From Shewanella japonica (GTDB taxonomy: Bacteria; Pseudomonadota; Gammaproteobacteria; Enterobacterales; Shewanellaceae): 64,000 nt of DNA. This document shows positions 17,534-26,669 of this stretch, piece after piece; the first letter of the stretch is position 1, and each line of letters opens with the position of its first letter. The stretch is taken from NCBI RefSeq assembly GCF_002075795.1, contig NZ_CP020472.1, positions 1,285,001-1,349,000 on the forward strand, read 5' to 3'. The notes beneath the pieces were generated by a model. That model did no database searches and was not told the origin of the DNA. It saw only the letters and a program-made list of their open reading frames with translations. Position numbers and translations under genes: made by a program.

Positions 17534-19132
17534 TTATTTTCTGAGTTCTCGTCTAAGAATTTTACCAACGGTACTTTTAGGTAGTTGCTCGGTAAATTCA
17601 ATTAACCTTGGAATTTTATAGGCGGTTAATTGGCTGCGACAATAGTCTGAAATGAGCTGTTTTGTGGCTGCATCATCAGATGTTGGCTCTTTTAAAACGA
17701 TTACCGCTTTAACTGCCTCACCAGATTTATCATCACTGACCCCAACGACAGCACATTCAAGGATTAATTCGTGCTGCGATAATACATCCTCAACTTCGTT
17801 AGGATAAACATTAAACCCTGATACAATGATCATATCTTTTTTGCGATCGACAATTTTATGAAAACCATCAGGTGTTGCAACTGCAATGTCACCGGTTTTG
17901 AAATATCCATCTTCGGTCATGACATTGGCCGTTTCTTGCGGTTTATTCCAGTAGCCTTGCATGACTTGCGGGCCTTTTACTGCAAGCTCTCCTGCTTCAC
18001 CTAGCGGGACTTCATTATCATTGATATCGAGAATTTTTACCTGCGTTTCGAGAACGGGTTTACCAATCGTGCCTAATTGTTGATAACCAGGAGCATTTAA
18101 ACTCACGACAGGTGAAGTCTCTGATAAACCATAACCTTCTGAAATCATACAACCTGTGGTTTTTTGCCATATGTTTGCTGCAGCACTTGTAAGCGCCGTT
18201 CCGCCAGAGATGGTAATGGTGAGTCGGCTAAAGTCTAGTGCTTGAAAATCTGGTTGGTGGCATAAACCAACAAATAACGTGTTAAGTCCTGCAAAGCCAG
18301 TGAAAGGGTAGCTACTCATGGTCTTAATTAACCCTGGGATATCTCTTGGGTTTGGGATTAAAACCGAGCAACTTCCTGATTCGAAATAGAGTACTAGATT
18401 CACCATAAAGGCATAGATGTGATATATCGGCAATGGCGCAACGAAAACGTCTTTACCTGGTGTCATCGTGCTGGCAATTCTAGATTTTACTTGAGCCGAG
18501 TTAGCTAGCATATTGCGATGACTTAACATGGCTCCTTTTGATAAGCCAGTGGTGCCACCTGTGTATTGCAGTGCGGCTAGATCTGTTTGTTTTGGGTAAA
18601 CAGCAGTGAAAGTGGATTGCTCACCCTCAAGTAGCATTTGATTAAATTCAATTTTATTGAATGGGGTATCTATTTGCGGTTGAGGCGAAATTAAATCCAA
18701 GGCGTGGGTACTAATGACTAATGAAATACCTGTATTTGAGACGACATTATTGAGCGTGGGTAGCAAATCAGAAAGTACAACCAAGGCTTTAGTGCCTGAA
18801 TCATTAAATTGGTGGATCAGTTCACGTTCAGTATAAAGTGGGTTTGTATTGACGATAACCAACCCTGCTCGCATGGCTCCGTATGCGGCAATGACAAACT
18901 GAGTAATATTGGGCAATTGAATAGCAATGCTGTCCCCAGCAGTTAAATCAGTGTGATTTTGTAGATACGCAGCAAAATGTCGTGAGGCGGACTCGATTTC
19001 TTTAAATGTGGTGTTCTTTCCTAAACACGCATAAGCAATGTTATTTCCGTACTGCTGACAGGTCTTTTCGATTAAATCGACTAGAGAGTGGTATTGATCT
19101 AAGTTGAGCTGTGATTCTGCGTCATACGCCAT
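17534..19132 (-). CDS. Long-chain acyl-CoA synthetase (FadD-like)
   Basis: ATG 19132 is chosen because AAAGGGA lies just upstream; the frame also has an ATG at 19153. The product has about 532 residues. This AMP-forming ligase has the P-loop YTGGTTGLSKGAMLSH near residue 190, the GYGLSE adenine site near 335, and FKTGDIA and DRKKDMIIVSGFNVYP near 415-450. Lys in STVGKILRR near the C-terminus is the adenylation lysine. It activates fatty acids to acyl-CoA for beta-oxidation. A PsrA-like palindrome lies just upstream. The exact chain-length preference is not readable. Confidence 0.9.
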   Translation of the reverse strand: MAYDAESQLNLDQYHSLVDLIEKTCQQYGNNIAYACLGKNTTFKEIESASRHFAAYLQNHTDLTAGDSIAIQLPNITQFVIAAYGAMRAGLVIVNTNPLYTERELIHQFNDSGTKALVVLSDLLPTLNNVVSNTGISLVISTHALDLISPQPQIDTPFNKIEFNQMLLEGEQSTFTAVYPKQTDLAALQYTGGTTGLSKGAMLSHRNMLANSAQVKSRIASTMTPGKDVFVAPLPIYHIYAFMVNLVLYFESGSCSVLIPNPRDIPGLIKTMSSYPFTGFAGLNTLFVGLCHQPDFQALDFSRLTITISGGTALTSAAANIWQKTTGCMISEGYGLSETSPVVSLNAPGYQQLGTIGKPVLETQVKILDINDNEVPLGEAGELAVKGPQVMQGYWNKPQETANVMTEDGYFKTGDIAVATPDGFHKIVDRKKDMIIVSGFNVYPNEVEDVLSQHELILECAVVGVSDDKSGEAVKAVIVLKEPTSDDAATKQLISDYCRSQLTAYKIPRLIEFTEQLPKSTVGKILRRELRK

Positions 19133-19153
19133 GAGACTGTCCCTTTTATTCAT

Positions 19154-19619
19154 GATTTATTGTTATTCGAGAAAATCAAACACTTGTTTAGATTGGTTGA
19201 ATTACATTAAAAGGTCTACTGAAAATAGTCAATCTTCATCTATCTTATTAATTAATCTAGAGTTTGTACTCTATTAACTTGTTGGTTGATCCAGCTTTTA
19301 AATTTGCGGGTTGTTGGTTTTTTGAACTAGCTACAATGATAGCATTAGCGGATTCTTTTTTAGTAAAAGCTTAAATCTAGTTAATATAACTAAAATTGTG
19401 GGCTATTTTCATAAGGTTAAGTTATTTATCCTGATTTAGCCTGCTTATGGCGATTATTATTTTGAGTGGGAGTAGAAATAGTTAGCAATTACGTTTTATT
19501 TGTTATAGAAATGTAAATGAAAGTGAAAGAATTTCATTTTGGGAGAGACGATTATTTAATTGTAAACACCTGATTAAATTACCCGTCACAAGCATAAATA
19601 TAATAATTTGAGACAAAAA
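19154..19619. other. Divergent intergenic region between the acyl-CoA ligase and the TonB receptor
   Basis: An AT-rich stretch carrying promoters for both genes. A PsrA-like site is seen at 19176-19192. I see no Fur-box match good enough to report before the receptor. Confidence 0.4.
19176..19192. promoter_or_regulatory. Candidate fatty-acid-responsive (PsrA-type) operator
   Basis: TCAAACACTTGTTTAGA has the CAAAC...GTTTG symmetry that I recall for PsrA sites in gammaproteobacterial fatty-acid regulons. It sits about 45 bp upstream of the acyl-CoA ligase start. The match is approximate on one arm. Confidence 0.35.
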
Positions 19620-22205
19620 ATGATGACTAATCTAAAGAAAAGGAAGTTTGGCTTAAATTCGTTAAGTCTTGCTGTAACGGTAGCTTTAGCAGGCTCAGTT
19701 ATGTCTACAGCAGCAATGGCTGAGGATGAAGAAGTCGCCGAAAATGTTGAAAAAATTGCCGTAGTAGGTAGCCGAGCGGCGCCTCGCTCTGTTGGTGAAT
19801 CACCCGTGCCAGTAGATATTATCAGTAGTGATGACCTGAGAAAAAATGGCTCAACTGATATGATTGATATGCTGGTGACATCAGTGCCTTCTTTTAACTC
19901 GCGTGCCCAACCTATTAGTGATGCCGCCACACTTGTTCGCCCAGTCAATTTACGTGGTCTTCCTTCTGACAGTACCCTGATCCTTGTTAATGGTAAGCGT
20001 CGTCACCGTGCTTCTGTTATTGCTTTCCAAGGTGGTGGTATTAACGATGGTGCTCAAGGACCGGATATTTCTGTCATCCCAAGTATTGCGCTTAAGCAAG
20101 TTGAAGTATTACGTGATGGTGCTGCGGCACAATACGGTTCTGACGCTATTGCTGGTGTGATGAACTTCCAACTAAAAGATAGTGCTGAAGGGGGGTCAAT
20201 CAGTATCAGTCAAGGCGAGTACTATGAAGGTGATGGCGCGACAACGACTATCGATGGCAACATTGGGTTACCTTTGACCGATGCTGGCTTTGTTAATATT
20301 AGTGCGCAGTATAAAACCGCAGATGCCACCAGTCGCAGTGTGCAGCGTCCTGATGCTGGCAATTTAATCGCACAAGGCAATACTTACGTTAATGATCCTG
20401 CTCAAGTTTGGGGTAACCCAGAAATTAATGATGATTACACCGTTTTTGTTAATGCGGGTTTTGACTTAAATGATAATCATCGTATTTATGCATTTGGTAA
20501 TGTGTCTTCTCGTGAAGCAATTGGTGGATTTTATTATCGTAACCCACATAACCGTGGCAACGTTTACTCAGTTGATGGCGGTGAAAACTTATTAGTAGGG
20601 GCTGTTAACGGCGATCAATCAACCTGTGCTCCAGTGCCAATCCCGAAAAATGCTGATGGTTCAGATGGCAACGTTTTAGACACTGCGGCATATCAAGCAA
20701 TGGTTGCTGATGCTAATTGTTTCTCTATGAACCAAGTGCGTCCAGGTGGTTATACTCCGCAATTTGCTGGAACCATTGAGGATATGTCTTTCTTTGCTGG
20801 TATTGAAGGTGAGTTAGGTGAGTGGATGTATGATGCCAGTGCGGGCACAGGCTCAAACAAATCAAGCTTTAGCCTTTATAATTCATTAAACCCATCACTC
20901 GGTCTTGCTGTGAATCCTGAGGACACACAAACCGATTTTGATACTGGTGCTTATGAGCAAGTTGAAACAACGGTAAATCTCGATTTTTCACGTTACTTTA
21001 CACTTGGCTCAATTGAAGATATTAGTTTTGCAACGGGTTTTGAGTGGCGAGAAGAGTCTTTTGAAATTACTCAAGGCGAAGAAGCATCTTGGATAGCAGG
21101 CCCTTATGCTGATCAAGGCTTCAATATTGGTTCTCATGGCTTTAAAGGGTTTGGACCAGGAGCTGCAGGTAAAAATGACCGTAGTAATATTGGTATTTAC
21201 GCTGATGTTGAAGCGTATTTAACGGATGACTGGTTGTTAGGGGTTGCACTTCGTTACGAAGATTTCTCAACCTTTGGCGATACACTAAACTATAAAATTT
21301 CGACCCAGTACTCTTTCACAGATTACTGGTCAATGCGTGCATCGCACAGCACAGGCTTTAGAGCACCAACTGTTGGTCAAGAAAATGTCGTGAATACTCA
21401 GACATCTATTGTTAACGGTGATTTAATTCAAACCTTTATCGCGCCTCCAACCGATCCGTTAGCTGCATTTTATGGCGGTGAAGTATTAGAGCCTGAAGAG
21501 TCAATTAACTATGCCATTGGTACTGTATTTGAGTATGACGACTTCTTCTTAACTGTTGATTACTACAATATTGAGGTGACAGGTCGTATTGCTCAGTCAA
21601 GTCAAATTGCAGTAGAACCAGAAGATTATGATGATTTAAGAGATGCTGGTGTTGAGTTCCCAGAGCTCATCTCTGCGGTGACTTATTATACCAATGACTT
21701 TGATACCACGACGCAAGGTATCGATATTGTCGGCTCTTACGAAACTGAGTTAATGTCAGGTGATACGATGTTCAGCTTAGCGTATGGCTGGACTGACACG
21801 AGTGTTGATAAGTTCGATCCTGAGACGACTGATGAAGGTAAAGTTCGCCGCTTAGAAGATGGCATTCCGGCTCACCGTGCGACATTGACTTGGGGGCAAA
21901 CCTGGGATGATATCAGTGTGTCATTGCGTGGTAATTACTTTGGTGAATACTACGCAACCCATGCGGATGATACCTCAGATTGGGGCCCTGAAACGGCAGA
22001 CTCAGCTGTTACTGTTGACTTAGAAGTCAGTTACACCATGTTTGATCAATTAACGCTTTCTGTTGGAGCAAACAACTTGTTTGACCAAGAAGCGCAAGAG
22101 TTAAAAGATGGTACTCAAGGCGTGCTAGGTGCAGTGTATTATGAAAGTGGTCCATTTGATTACAATGGTGGCTTTTACTACGGTAAGTTAAGCTATATTT
22201 TCTAA
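19620..22205 (+). CDS. TonB-dependent outer-membrane receptor, substrate unknown
   Basis: The start is taken at ATG 19620; the frame opens at TTG 19608. The protein has about 861 residues. A signal peptide ends at AAMA near residue 33, followed by a TonB-box-like region (EKIAVVG) and the plug domain (about 60-165) with VNLRGLPSDSTLILVNGKRRHR and EVLRDGAAAQYGSDAIAG, then a 22-strand barrel ending LSYIF with terminal Phe. The plug motifs are those of receptors for iron complexes or other small organics. No transporter or regulator genes flank it, so the cargo cannot be assigned. The gene is intact, unlike the remnant at 11.3 kb. Confidence 0.9.
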   Translation: MMTNLKKRKFGLNSLSLAVTVALAGSVMSTAAMAEDEEVAENVEKIAVVGSRAAPRSVGESPVPVDIISSDDLRKNGSTDMIDMLVTSVPSFNSRAQPISDAATLVRPVNLRGLPSDSTLILVNGKRRHRASVIAFQGGGINDGAQGPDISVIPSIALKQVEVLRDGAAAQYGSDAIAGVMNFQLKDSAEGGSISISQGEYYEGDGATTTIDGNIGLPLTDAGFVNISAQYKTADATSRSVQRPDAGNLIAQGNTYVNDPAQVWGNPEINDDYTVFVNAGFDLNDNHRIYAFGNVSSREAIGGFYYRNPHNRGNVYSVDGGENLLVGAVNGDQSTCAPVPIPKNADGSDGNVLDTAAYQAMVADANCFSMNQVRPGGYTPQFAGTIEDMSFFAGIEGELGEWMYDASAGTGSNKSSFSLYNSLNPSLGLAVNPEDTQTDFDTGAYEQVETTVNLDFSRYFTLGSIEDISFATGFEWREESFEITQGEEASWIAGPYADQGFNIGSHGFKGFGPGAAGKNDRSNIGIYADVEAYLTDDWLLGVALRYEDFSTFGDTLNYKISTQYSFTDYWSMRASHSTGFRAPTVGQENVVNTQTSIVNGDLIQTFIAPPTDPLAAFYGGEVLEPEESINYAIGTVFEYDDFFLTVDYYNIEVTGRIAQSSQIAVEPEDYDDLRDAGVEFPELISAVTYYTNDFDTTTQGIDIVGSYETELMSGDTMFSLAYGWTDTSVDKFDPETTDEGKVRRLEDGIPAHRATLTWGQTWDDISVSLRGNYFGEYYATHADDTSDWGPETADSAVTVDLEVSYTMFDQLTLSVGANNLFDQEAQELKDGTQGVLGAVYYESGPFDYNGGFYYGKLSYIF

Positions 22206-22224
22206 ATTACGTTAACGTCGTACA

Positions 22225-22253
22225 TAAAAGACTGCCTAGGCAGTCTTTTTTTT
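22225..22253. terminator. Bidirectional terminator
   Basis: AAAAGACTGCC and GGCAGTCTTTT pair around TA, with T-runs on both strands. It serves the receptor gene and the convergent thioredoxin-like gene. Confidence 0.9.
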
Positions 22254-22262
22254 GCGTGGAGA

Positions 22263-22817
22263 TTATTTAGCTGCTTCTAACGCCTGAAACACGGCGTTTA
22301 TGGTTAACTCTACAGGTAATAAGATACCTTGAGGGTGTGATGGTCCATAGACTTTGTTAAAAGGCGTTCCTATTCCACCTTCTTTACCAACGTAATCCTC
22401 AATCATTTTATTAGGTTGACTCCAGTTACCTTTCATCAAAATAAGGTTATCTGCCTCAAGTGCGTTTACCACGATTTCACGATGGGTCACATTGGCCTTA
22501 TTGGTGCGGCAAGGAAGACACCAGTCTGCATCGACATCGACAAATACGGTGTAGCCTTGCTCAACCAATGGCATAATTTGAGCGGGGTTAAGGGGTTGCC
22601 ACTGCAATCGCTTATAGGCATTGTAGTCTTCGGTTTTTTCCAAAAAAGCATAAACCCCAGTAAAACAGATTGTCATAAAACCCAATATTACGATTACGAT
22701 ACCAGGAATGTTTTTTCCTTTAATTTTAAAAAATATGAGTAGAGCAATTCCGGCAAGTAATAATCCAAGTAAAATCGGTAGCATTAATGACATTGTGGTT
22801 TCTCGAGTAAAAAGCAT
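22263..22817 (-). CDS. Membrane-anchored thioredoxin-fold protein, DsbD/ScsB C-terminal type
   Basis: The product has 184 residues, or 176 from a second ATG at 22793. Two hydrophobic helices (about 12-30 and 38-58) are followed by a thioredoxin domain with the redox motif WCLPC near residue 100 in VDADWCLPCRTNK. The fold and the DADWC context resemble the periplasmic gamma domain of DsbD or ScsB rather than a general thioredoxin. It would reduce or relay disulfides in the periplasm. The electron donor (a DsbD core) is not encoded next to it. A terminator follows. Confidence 0.75.
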   Translation of the reverse strand: MLFTRETTMSLMLPILLGLLLAGIALLIFFKIKGKNIPGIVIVILGFMTICFTGVYAFLEKTEDYNAYKRLQWQPLNPAQIMPLVEQGYTVFVDVDADWCLPCRTNKANVTHREIVVNALEADNLILMKGNWSQPNKMIEDYVGKEGGIGTPFNKVYGPSHPQGILLPVELTINAVFQALEAAK

Positions 22818-22978
22818 GTTAATACAGTGTACTATATCAAGGTTTGCTTAAATTGAGGTTAAATGAATGTTGTAAAGGCTCATTCATGATAACGTACGTT
22901 TTTTTGCGGCATGATTTCAGTATTTTTATCTATTCTGCGCGGAAATATAACGCTGAACTCATTAATAGGGCCTCAGAA

Positions 22979-22999
22979 ATGCTCAAGCATAGTGAGCAT
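22979..22999. promoter_or_regulatory. Inverted repeat upstream of the LysE/RhtB gene
   Basis: ATGCTCA and TGAGCAT flank 7 bases, 35 bp before the ATG. It may be an operator; nothing links it to a named regulator. Confidence 0.3.
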
Positions 23000-23033
23000 G
23001 AATAATCACGGTAGAATGAAGGATTTATAAGTA

Positions 23034-23651
23034 ATGGCATTAAGTACATGGCTTGGATTACTCGCCATCTGTTGTTTAGGAGCGATGTCTCCCGGTCCGA
23101 GTTTAGCTATGGTGCTAAGACATACGTTATCAGGAGGGAGATTACACGGCGTTGTGTGTGCTTGGGCTCACTCAATTGGCATTGGTGTGTACGCATTAGT
23201 AACGCTATTGGGCTTGGCCGTTGTGCTTGAAAAATCACCTTTAGTGTTTAATGGTATTGCTCTTATTGGAGCGTGCTATTTAGCGTGGATGGGATTTCAA
23301 GCCTTGCAATCTAAAGGGGGGATGGAGCAGAAATTACAGTCAGGTGAGTCAACTTCATTACTTCAAGCAGCTCGCGATGGTTTAGCTATTTCGTTATTTA
23401 ACCCTAAAATTTTGTTGTTCTTTTTAGCGCTGTTTAGTCAGTTTGTATTGGCAGCAGAATCGCTAACGGGACAAACATTAATTGTATTAACCCCACTGGT
23501 TGTAGATGGACTCTGGTATACCATCATTGCTGTCGTATTATCTCATGGGCCGATATTGTCTCGCTTACGTGACAAGGCTGCGCTTATCGATAAGCTGTCA
23601 GGCGTGGTGCTTATTCTACTGGCCTTAAGGGTCATTATAGATATTATTTAG
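23034..23651 (+). CDS. LysE/RhtB family amino-acid exporter
   Basis: This 205-residue inner-membrane protein has about six helices and the family N-terminus LLAICCLGAMSPGPSLAMVL, where the SPGP motif is diagnostic. It exports amino acids or their derivatives. The particular substrate (Thr, homoserine, Lys, Arg) cannot be inferred. An AAGGA-like site lies about 10 bases before ATG 23034. Monocistronic, with a strong terminator. Confidence 0.88.
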   Translation: MALSTWLGLLAICCLGAMSPGPSLAMVLRHTLSGGRLHGVVCAWAHSIGIGVYALVTLLGLAVVLEKSPLVFNGIALIGACYLAWMGFQALQSKGGMEQKLQSGESTSLLQAARDGLAISLFNPKILLFFLALFSQFVLAAESLTGQTLIVLTPLVVDGLWYTIIAVVLSHGPILSRLRDKAALIDKLSGVVLILLALRVIIDII

Positions 23652-23666
23652 TGATAAATTCTCCAA

Positions 23667-23697
23667 CAAAAAAGCCATCGTAATGATGGCTTTTTTA
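23667..23697. terminator. Bidirectional terminator
   Basis: AAAAAAGCCATC and GATGGCTTTTTT pair around GTAAT, between the LysE-type gene and the convergent DUF3144 gene. Confidence 0.92.
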
Positions 23698-23717
23698 CAT
23701 GCTTAATATCGGCATGC

Positions 23718-24044
23718 TTAATTTTTGAAGACCTGCACAGAATCGTCAGCTTTTTCTTCTTTGGCTTCTTGTTGACCACCTGGTGGGTTTTTAATGTGGT
23801 CATTTAAGTTTTCGTTCAACATGCCTTTGTATTCTTCAGTGAACCAGCTCAATGCATTTTCTTTTTCTGCTTCTAGATTGGCTGATTTAATCGCAGCTTC
23901 AAACGCATTGTAGCGCGCTGCAGCAAAACGCAAAGCAGTACCGACTTTACCGATATCATTTTCTGTTTGACCTAGTTGATTGGCTAGCGCAATAAATTGA
24001 TCAGCTAGTTGGTACATGGTTGTTTCAGTTTTTTGTTCTGACAT
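23718..24044 (-). CDS. DUF3144 domain-containing protein
   Basis: This 108-residue soluble cytoplasmic protein is rich in Ala and Glu, with a helical core (QLADQFIALANQLG, RFAAARYNAFEAAI) typical of DUF3144. The tail is charged and Gln/Glu-rich. The function of the family is unknown. A small hypothetical gene ends 5 bp upstream on the same strand and may share its transcript. Confidence 0.75.
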   Translation of the reverse strand: MSEQKTETTMYQLADQFIALANQLGQTENDIGKVGTALRFAAARYNAFEAAIKSANLEAEKENALSWFTEEYKGMLNENLNDHIKNPPGGQQEAKEEKADDSVQVFKN

Positions 24045-24049
24045 GAGTT

Positions 24050-24316
24050 CTACTCGTAATAGTGACTTAATTTAGCAATGAGTGTACCGATTTTATTGAC
24101 AGAATAAAGTCTCAATTCGCTATCAGGGGCGGAATCTGTGATCACCTGTCTATTACGTGGATCATAATATATTGATAATGGCGTGAGAGGATTGTAGAGG
24201 TAGAGGCATTGAACAGGGTTATTGTTAGTTACTAGATATAACGAATCGTTGCGATGCTTCAAAAGGAGCCCAGTTTTGTGCAGGGTAACCCCATTGATTG
24301 ATAATGAGCTGGTCAT
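24050..24316 (-). CDS. Hypothetical protein upstream of the DUF3144 gene
   Basis: An open frame of 88 residues from ATG 24316 (up to 105 from 24367). There is no signal peptide from the inner start, no membrane segment and no known motif. It has a plausible soluble composition (SIYYDPRNRQVITDS). No clear ribosome site precedes either start. It ends 5 bp before the DUF3144 ATG, which is the main support. It may be spurious. Confidence 0.4.
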   Translation of the reverse strand: MTSSLSINGVTLHKTGLLLKHRNDSLYLVTNNNPVQCLYLYNPLTPLSIYYDPRNRQVITDSAPDSELRLYSVNKIGTLIAKLSHYYE

Positions 24317-24370
24317 CGGTACTTGGATTAGTGAAAATATGAACGTTATCAGCGGGGCCTGAATCACTTC

Positions 24371-24409
24371 ACTCGGTCATTTTACTCGAGCATTTTATTC
24401 GATCATTTC
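24371..24409 (+). repeat. 13-bp unit, three imperfect tandem copies
   Basis: ACTCGGTCATTTT, ACTCGAGCATTTT and ATTCGATCATTTC are contiguous in the divergent gap upstream of ung. Confidence 0.8.
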
Positions 24410-24640
24410 ATATTAGCTAAAGCGACGACGGCTAATTGGCCGAGTATAATGATAACCATCACTAATGGATAAGTTTGAAACTTGGATGTTGATAGGTGTT
24501 CAGTGATTCATAGTATGATTGAGCATCTTCTTAATTATTTGCTTCGACTCAACCTTTGTCTTAGTAAGTGTAATTGAAAGGCTGTATTTCGCGAATTAAC
24601 ACCATAATGAGATTGACTATTTTACAAGGTAGCCCCCTAG

Positions 24641-25300
24641 ATGAACGATTGGCAAACATTGATTAAAACGCAGCAAGCGGAGCCGTATTTTTGTGAATTA
24701 AATGAGTTTGTTGCTCATCAAAGACAGCTAGGGAAAACGGTTTACCCTGCCGATGAAGATGTATACCGCGCATTCGAATTGACTCCTTTTAGTGATGTGA
24801 AAGTGGTGATTTTAGGGCAAGACCCTTATCACGGGGCAGGTCAAGCTCATGGGTTATGTTTTTCTGTACAAGAAGGAGTAAAAACACCGCCTTCTTTAGT
24901 GAATATTTATAAAGAACTCCAACAAGACATTAATGGCTTTGTCATTCCTGACCATGGTGATTTGACTAAGTGGGCTAAACAAGGTGTGTTAATGCTTAAT
25001 ACAGTGCTAACGGTTGAAGAGGGGAAAGCGCATTCCCACTCAAAAGCCGGCTGGGAGACTTTTACAGATAAAGTGATGCAAACCCTTAACGATAAAGGTG
25101 AGCCTATTGTATTCATTTTGTGGGGCGCTCATGCCATTAAAAAAGGTAAGTTGATTAATGCGAAGCAACATCGAGTTATAACAGGGCCACATCCTTCTCC
25201 ACTGTCTGCTTATCGAGGCTTTTTTGGTAGTGGTCACTTCTCTAAAACAAATCAACTGTTAACAGAGTTAGGGCAAACACCTATAGATTGGCAAGTTTAA
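24641..25300 (+). CDS. ung: Uracil-DNA glycosylase
   Basis: This 219-residue family-1 UDG removes uracil from DNA in base-excision repair. The water-activating motif [17 protein letters not shown] lies near 63-79, with catalytic Asp in GQDPY. A further uracil-binding motif is [10 protein letters not shown] near 125, and the DNA-intercalation loop [17 protein letters not shown] lies near 186-202. Length and motifs agree with E. coli Ung. It is a single gene with a terminator after it. Confidence 0.97.
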   Translation: MNDWQTLIKTQQAEPYFCELNEFVAHQRQLGKTVYPADEDVYRAFELTPFSDVKVVILGQDPYHGAGQAHGLCFSVQEGVKTPPSLVNIYKELQQDINGFVIPDHGDLTKWAKQGVLMLNTVLTVEEGKAHSHSKAGWETFTDKVMQTLNDKGEPIVFILWGAHAIKKGKLINAKQHRVITGPHPSPLSAYRGFFGSGHFSKTNQLLTELGQTPIDWQV

Positions 25301-25324
25301 CAATTTAAATTGTATTGATAGCAA

Positions 25325-25361
25325 TAAAAATGCCCGCTACTAAGTTGTAGTGGGCATTTTA
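25325..25361. terminator. Bidirectional terminator between ung and ispB
   Basis: AAAATGCCCGCTAC pairs with GTAGTGGGCATTTT across the AAGTT loop region. A second small inverted repeat, TACGCTC/GAGCGTA, follows at 25378-25399. Confidence 0.85.
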
Positions 25362-25419
25362 TGATGGTTGGCTTAATTACGCTCAGATACCAGAGCGTAG
25401 ATAGTTAACCAAATACAGA

Positions 25420-26391
25420 TTAGTTATTTCGTTGAACTGAAATTTTCGCTAACGAGATTAATGCTGTCTTATATTCACTATCGGCAATTGGGGTCAGTGC
25501 AGCAATCGCTTTGTCAGCTTCTTGGTTCGCTTTTTGTTTAGTGTATTCAAGGGCGCCTGAATCATTTAAGGCTGCAACAATTTCATCAATTGCTTTCGTA
25601 CCATCGCCTTTTTCAATCGCTTCTTTAATCAACGCTTTTGCAGTATCGCTACCGTGAGCCATAGCATAAATTAATGGCAGTGTAGGCTTACCTTCGGCTA
25701 AGTCATCACCAATGTTTTTGCCAAGTTCATCAGCATCGGCCGTGTAATCAAGTAAATCGTCGGTTAATTGGAAAGCGGTGCCTAAAAATTTACCGTATTC
25801 ACCAAGAGCATGTTGTTGCTCTTCGCTTACGTCAGCAATAACACCTGTGAGCAAGGTTGCAGCTTCGAATAATTTTGCTGTTTTACAGTAAATCACCCGC
25901 ATATAATTCTCTTCGGTGGTTTCTGGATCATTACAATTCATTAATTGTAAGACTTCACCTTCAGCAAGAATATTAGTGGTGTCGGCAAGGACTCTTAACA
26001 CTTTCATGCTATCGAGTTCGGTCATCATTTGAAAAGAGCGGGTATATAAAAAATCACCGACTAAAACACTTGCGCTGTTTCCAAATAAAGCATTGGCTGT
26101 TTTACGACCACGACGCAATGTTGATTCATCGACAACGTCATCGTGTAATAAAGAAGCAGTATGAATAAATTCAATAATAGCTGCTAACTTAAGATGCTCT
26201 TCACCTTTATAGTCGATAGCACGAGCAGATAGTACCGAAAGTAATGGGCGTAATCTTTTACCGCCACCATTGATAATGTAAAAACCGAGTTGGTTTATTA
26301 GTGCAACATCAGACTCAAGTTGTTTGTAAATTAACTGATTTACGGCTTGCATGTCGTTATCAGCTAGTTGACGAATGGCGTTTAAATCCAT
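25420..26391 (-). CDS. ispB: Octaprenyl diphosphate synthase
   Basis: This 323-residue trans-polyprenyl diphosphate synthase makes the side chain of ubiquinone or menaquinone. The first aspartate-rich motif LLHDDVVDESTLRRGR lies near 80-95 and the second, QLTDDLLDYTADADELGKN, near 205-225. GGGKRLRPLL near 45 binds the diphosphate. It is divergent from rplU-rpmA, as in E. coli. Confidence 0.96.
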   Translation of the reverse strand: MDLNAIRQLADNDMQAVNQLIYKQLESDVALINQLGFYIINGGGKRLRPLLSVLSARAIDYKGEEHLKLAAIIEFIHTASLLHDDVVDESTLRRGRKTANALFGNSASVLVGDFLYTRSFQMMTELDSMKVLRVLADTTNILAEGEVLQLMNCNDPETTEENYMRVIYCKTAKLFEAATLLTGVIADVSEEQQHALGEYGKFLGTAFQLTDDLLDYTADADELGKNIGDDLAEGKPTLPLIYAMAHGSDTAKALIKEAIEKGDGTKAIDEIVAALNDSGALEYTKQKANQEADKAIAALTPIADSEYKTALISLAKISVQRNN

Positions 26392-26554
26392 AATGGTCTC
26401 TAGTTATTAGGCTATCAGGCAAATTATATTGCCCACTATATAAGGTTCAAATTGTATATTAACAAATTTTAACTAAAATTCATGCCTTAGACAGCTTTTG
26501 TTCTTAGATTGTGGGAGTTAAACCGAGCTTTTTTTATTGATTCACATTTAACAC

Positions 26555-26583
26555 TTGCCAGATGGTAAATCTTAGCGTAGACT
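26555..26583 (+). promoter_or_regulatory. Promoter of rplU-rpmA with GC-rich discriminator
   Basis: TTGCCA (26555-26560), a 17-bp spacer and TAGACT (26578-26583), then CCGCGCCC where the discriminator lies. GC-rich discriminators are characteristic of stringently controlled ribosomal promoters. Confidence 0.6.
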
Positions 26584-26612
26584 CCGCGCCCATTGTCATT
26601 AAAAGTTTTTAG

Positions 26613-26644
26613 CACCCGGTATCTACATATAATGAACCGGAGTG
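26613..26644 (+). promoter_or_regulatory. Leader hairpin upstream of rplU
   Basis: CAC+CCGGT pairs with ACCGG+GTG with one bulged A, around a 15-base loop. It ends 25 bases before the rplU ATG, so it lies in the 5' untranslated region. It may be a binding site for L21 or another autoregulator; this is inferred. Confidence 0.45.
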
Positions 26645-26669
26645 TTAGTCCATTTGGAGTGAAATAGCT

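Noticed and set aside
19586..19948. 120-codon minus-strand frame over the TonB receptor start
   Set aside because: Antisense to a clear signal peptide and plug domain; no independent support.
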